From Bermanella sp034112345 (GTDB taxonomy: Bacteria; Pseudomonadota; Gammaproteobacteria; Pseudomonadales; Oceanobacteraceae): 22,245 nucleotides of DNA. The notes below the pieces were generated by a model, which worked only from the letters and a program-made list of their open reading frames with translations, ran no database searches and was not told where the DNA came from. The position numbers and the translations under genes were made by a program. The stretch lies in the NCBI GenBank assembly GCA_034112345.1, contig JAWUVN010000102.1, forward strand, positions 1-22,245, written 5' to 3'. Positions 21,717 to 22,245 of the stretch are shown in pieces (position 1 is the first letter of the stretch; each line of letters opens with the position of its first letter).

Positions 21717-22041
21717 CGACTGTAAAAGCCAATTGTTAAAACAAGACAAAACACCTTAAAATTACTAAATGAAATTAGTTGTTTACTTTTTAACCGCAGC
21801 CCCGTAATATCAAATCCGTTATTTATCCCTATCTAGTTTATTTAACTTATTATCCAACGTGATAATTCGTGCCTTGCCTTACCGTTCACAGTTAGACAGC
21901 ACTCAAAACAGAGCTAATTTATTGTCCACATTTTCGATACCATTCGAAAACGCTGTTGTTATTTTTAAAAAATTTAAGCAAACATCAATAATCCAGCTCT
22001 TACTTAGTCAGCGCTTAAGCGCACATTAGAAAGAGTTTATT
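21717..22041. other. Noncoding AT-rich interval before the 55-aa gene
   Basis: No longer ORF is supported. It contains TTTTCGA (21931-21937) with TCGAAAA (21944-21950), and a perfect palindrome GCGCTTAAGCGC (22011-22022) 19 bp before the small gene's ATG. The latter could be an operator or a 5' UTR element. Confidence 0.45.
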
Positions 22042-22209
22042 ATGCCTTATACATACAAGGGTAAAAATTATTCAATTACATCGCCAGTAATATCCATTGC
22101 AGTCAATAAGTTAAACATTGCTGTAAAAGATCAAACTGGCTCACAGTTATTTGAATTTACTGATCGAAAATCATCTAAAGAGTTTTTAAACTTGCTATAC
22201 CAAGCTTGA
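22042..22209 (+). CDS. Small hypothetical protein (55 aa)
   Basis: ATG at 22042 is preceded by AAAGAG at suitable spacing, and the frame runs 55 codons to TGA at 22207-22209. The product starts Met-Pro-Tyr-Thr-Tyr-Lys-Gly-Lys-Asn-Tyr, is hydrophilic with alternating beta-type segments (Val-Ile-Ser-Ile-Ala-Val; Leu-Asn-Ile-Ala-Val) and ends in a helix-like Lys-Glu-Phe-Leu-Asn-Leu-Leu-Tyr. There is no signal peptide or membrane segment and no family I recognise. The composition looks coding and the ribosome site is fair. It may be a lone small gene or the first gene of a unit that continues beyond the window. Confidence 0.6.
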   Translation: MPYTYKGKNYSITSPVISIAVNKLNIAVKDQTGSQLFEFTDRKSSKEFLNLLYQA

Positions 22210-22245
22210 TTTAGTTTTTAGAATTTTCAGTATCAATAAAGAAAC

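Noticed and set aside
21769..21807. 12-codon ORF starting Met-Lys-Leu-Val-Val-Tyr
   Set aside because: Looks like a signal-peptide start but ends after 12 codons with no ribosome site.

Overview
The window looks like chromosomal DNA of a marine-type gammaproteobacterium, possibly of the Oceanospirillales/Alteromonadales kind. The reasons are the close RadD, RecQ, ZapE and hybrid peroxiredoxin-glutaredoxin proteins, a moderately AT-rich base composition (judged by eye), and metabolic genes of a free-living heterotroph. The species call is inference. There is no tRNA, rRNA, CRISPR array, complete insertion sequence or phage module. The content is mostly housekeeping and regulatory genes in short transcription units, with several strong hairpin terminators.

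Layout. 1-735: 3' part of a membrane-anchored hypothetical protein, ending in a repetitive-type palindrome. 845-1690: an HD-domain hydrolase gene split by a roughly 266-bp MITE-like element with near-perfect terminal inverted repeats and two internal hairpins. 1691-2217: noncoding, with a doubtful small minus-strand ORF. 2218-2739: a stand-alone NADAR (YbiA-like) protein. 3040-3076: a sequence matching the OxyR consensus, in front of the hybrid peroxiredoxin-glutaredoxin gene (3159-3896). 4029-7357, minus strand: a neutral ceramidase, a strong terminator, then an AraC-type regulator. 7655-8779: a site-2 protease-type membrane metalloprotease. 9297-10406: an Old Yellow Enzyme family flavoprotein with a strong terminator. 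10611-16659, all minus strand: ZapE and RecQ (overlapping start and stop), a prolyl-4-hydroxylase-like 2OG-Fe(II) oxygenase, and RadD. 16842-19330, minus strand: a secreted solute-binding-type protein followed after 14 bp by a membrane PAS-GGDEF diguanylate cyclase, probably a ligand sensor and its c-di-GMP output. 19664-21670: a small winged-helix protein, an NTF2-like protein, and a divergent GlxA-type regulator. 22042-22209: an unrecognised 55-aa small protein preceded by a perfect 12-bp palindrome.

How the genes work together. Four links have support: OxyR control of the peroxiredoxin; ceramidase beside an AraC regulator, which recalls the Pseudomonas SphR/ceramidase pairing; the solute-binding protein with the diguanylate cyclase; and translational coupling of zapE and recQ. 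I see no wholly new multi-gene defence or mobile system. The most distinctive items are the MITE-like insertion with its odd junction arithmetic, the binding-protein/cyclase pair, and the unannotated small gene near the right edge.
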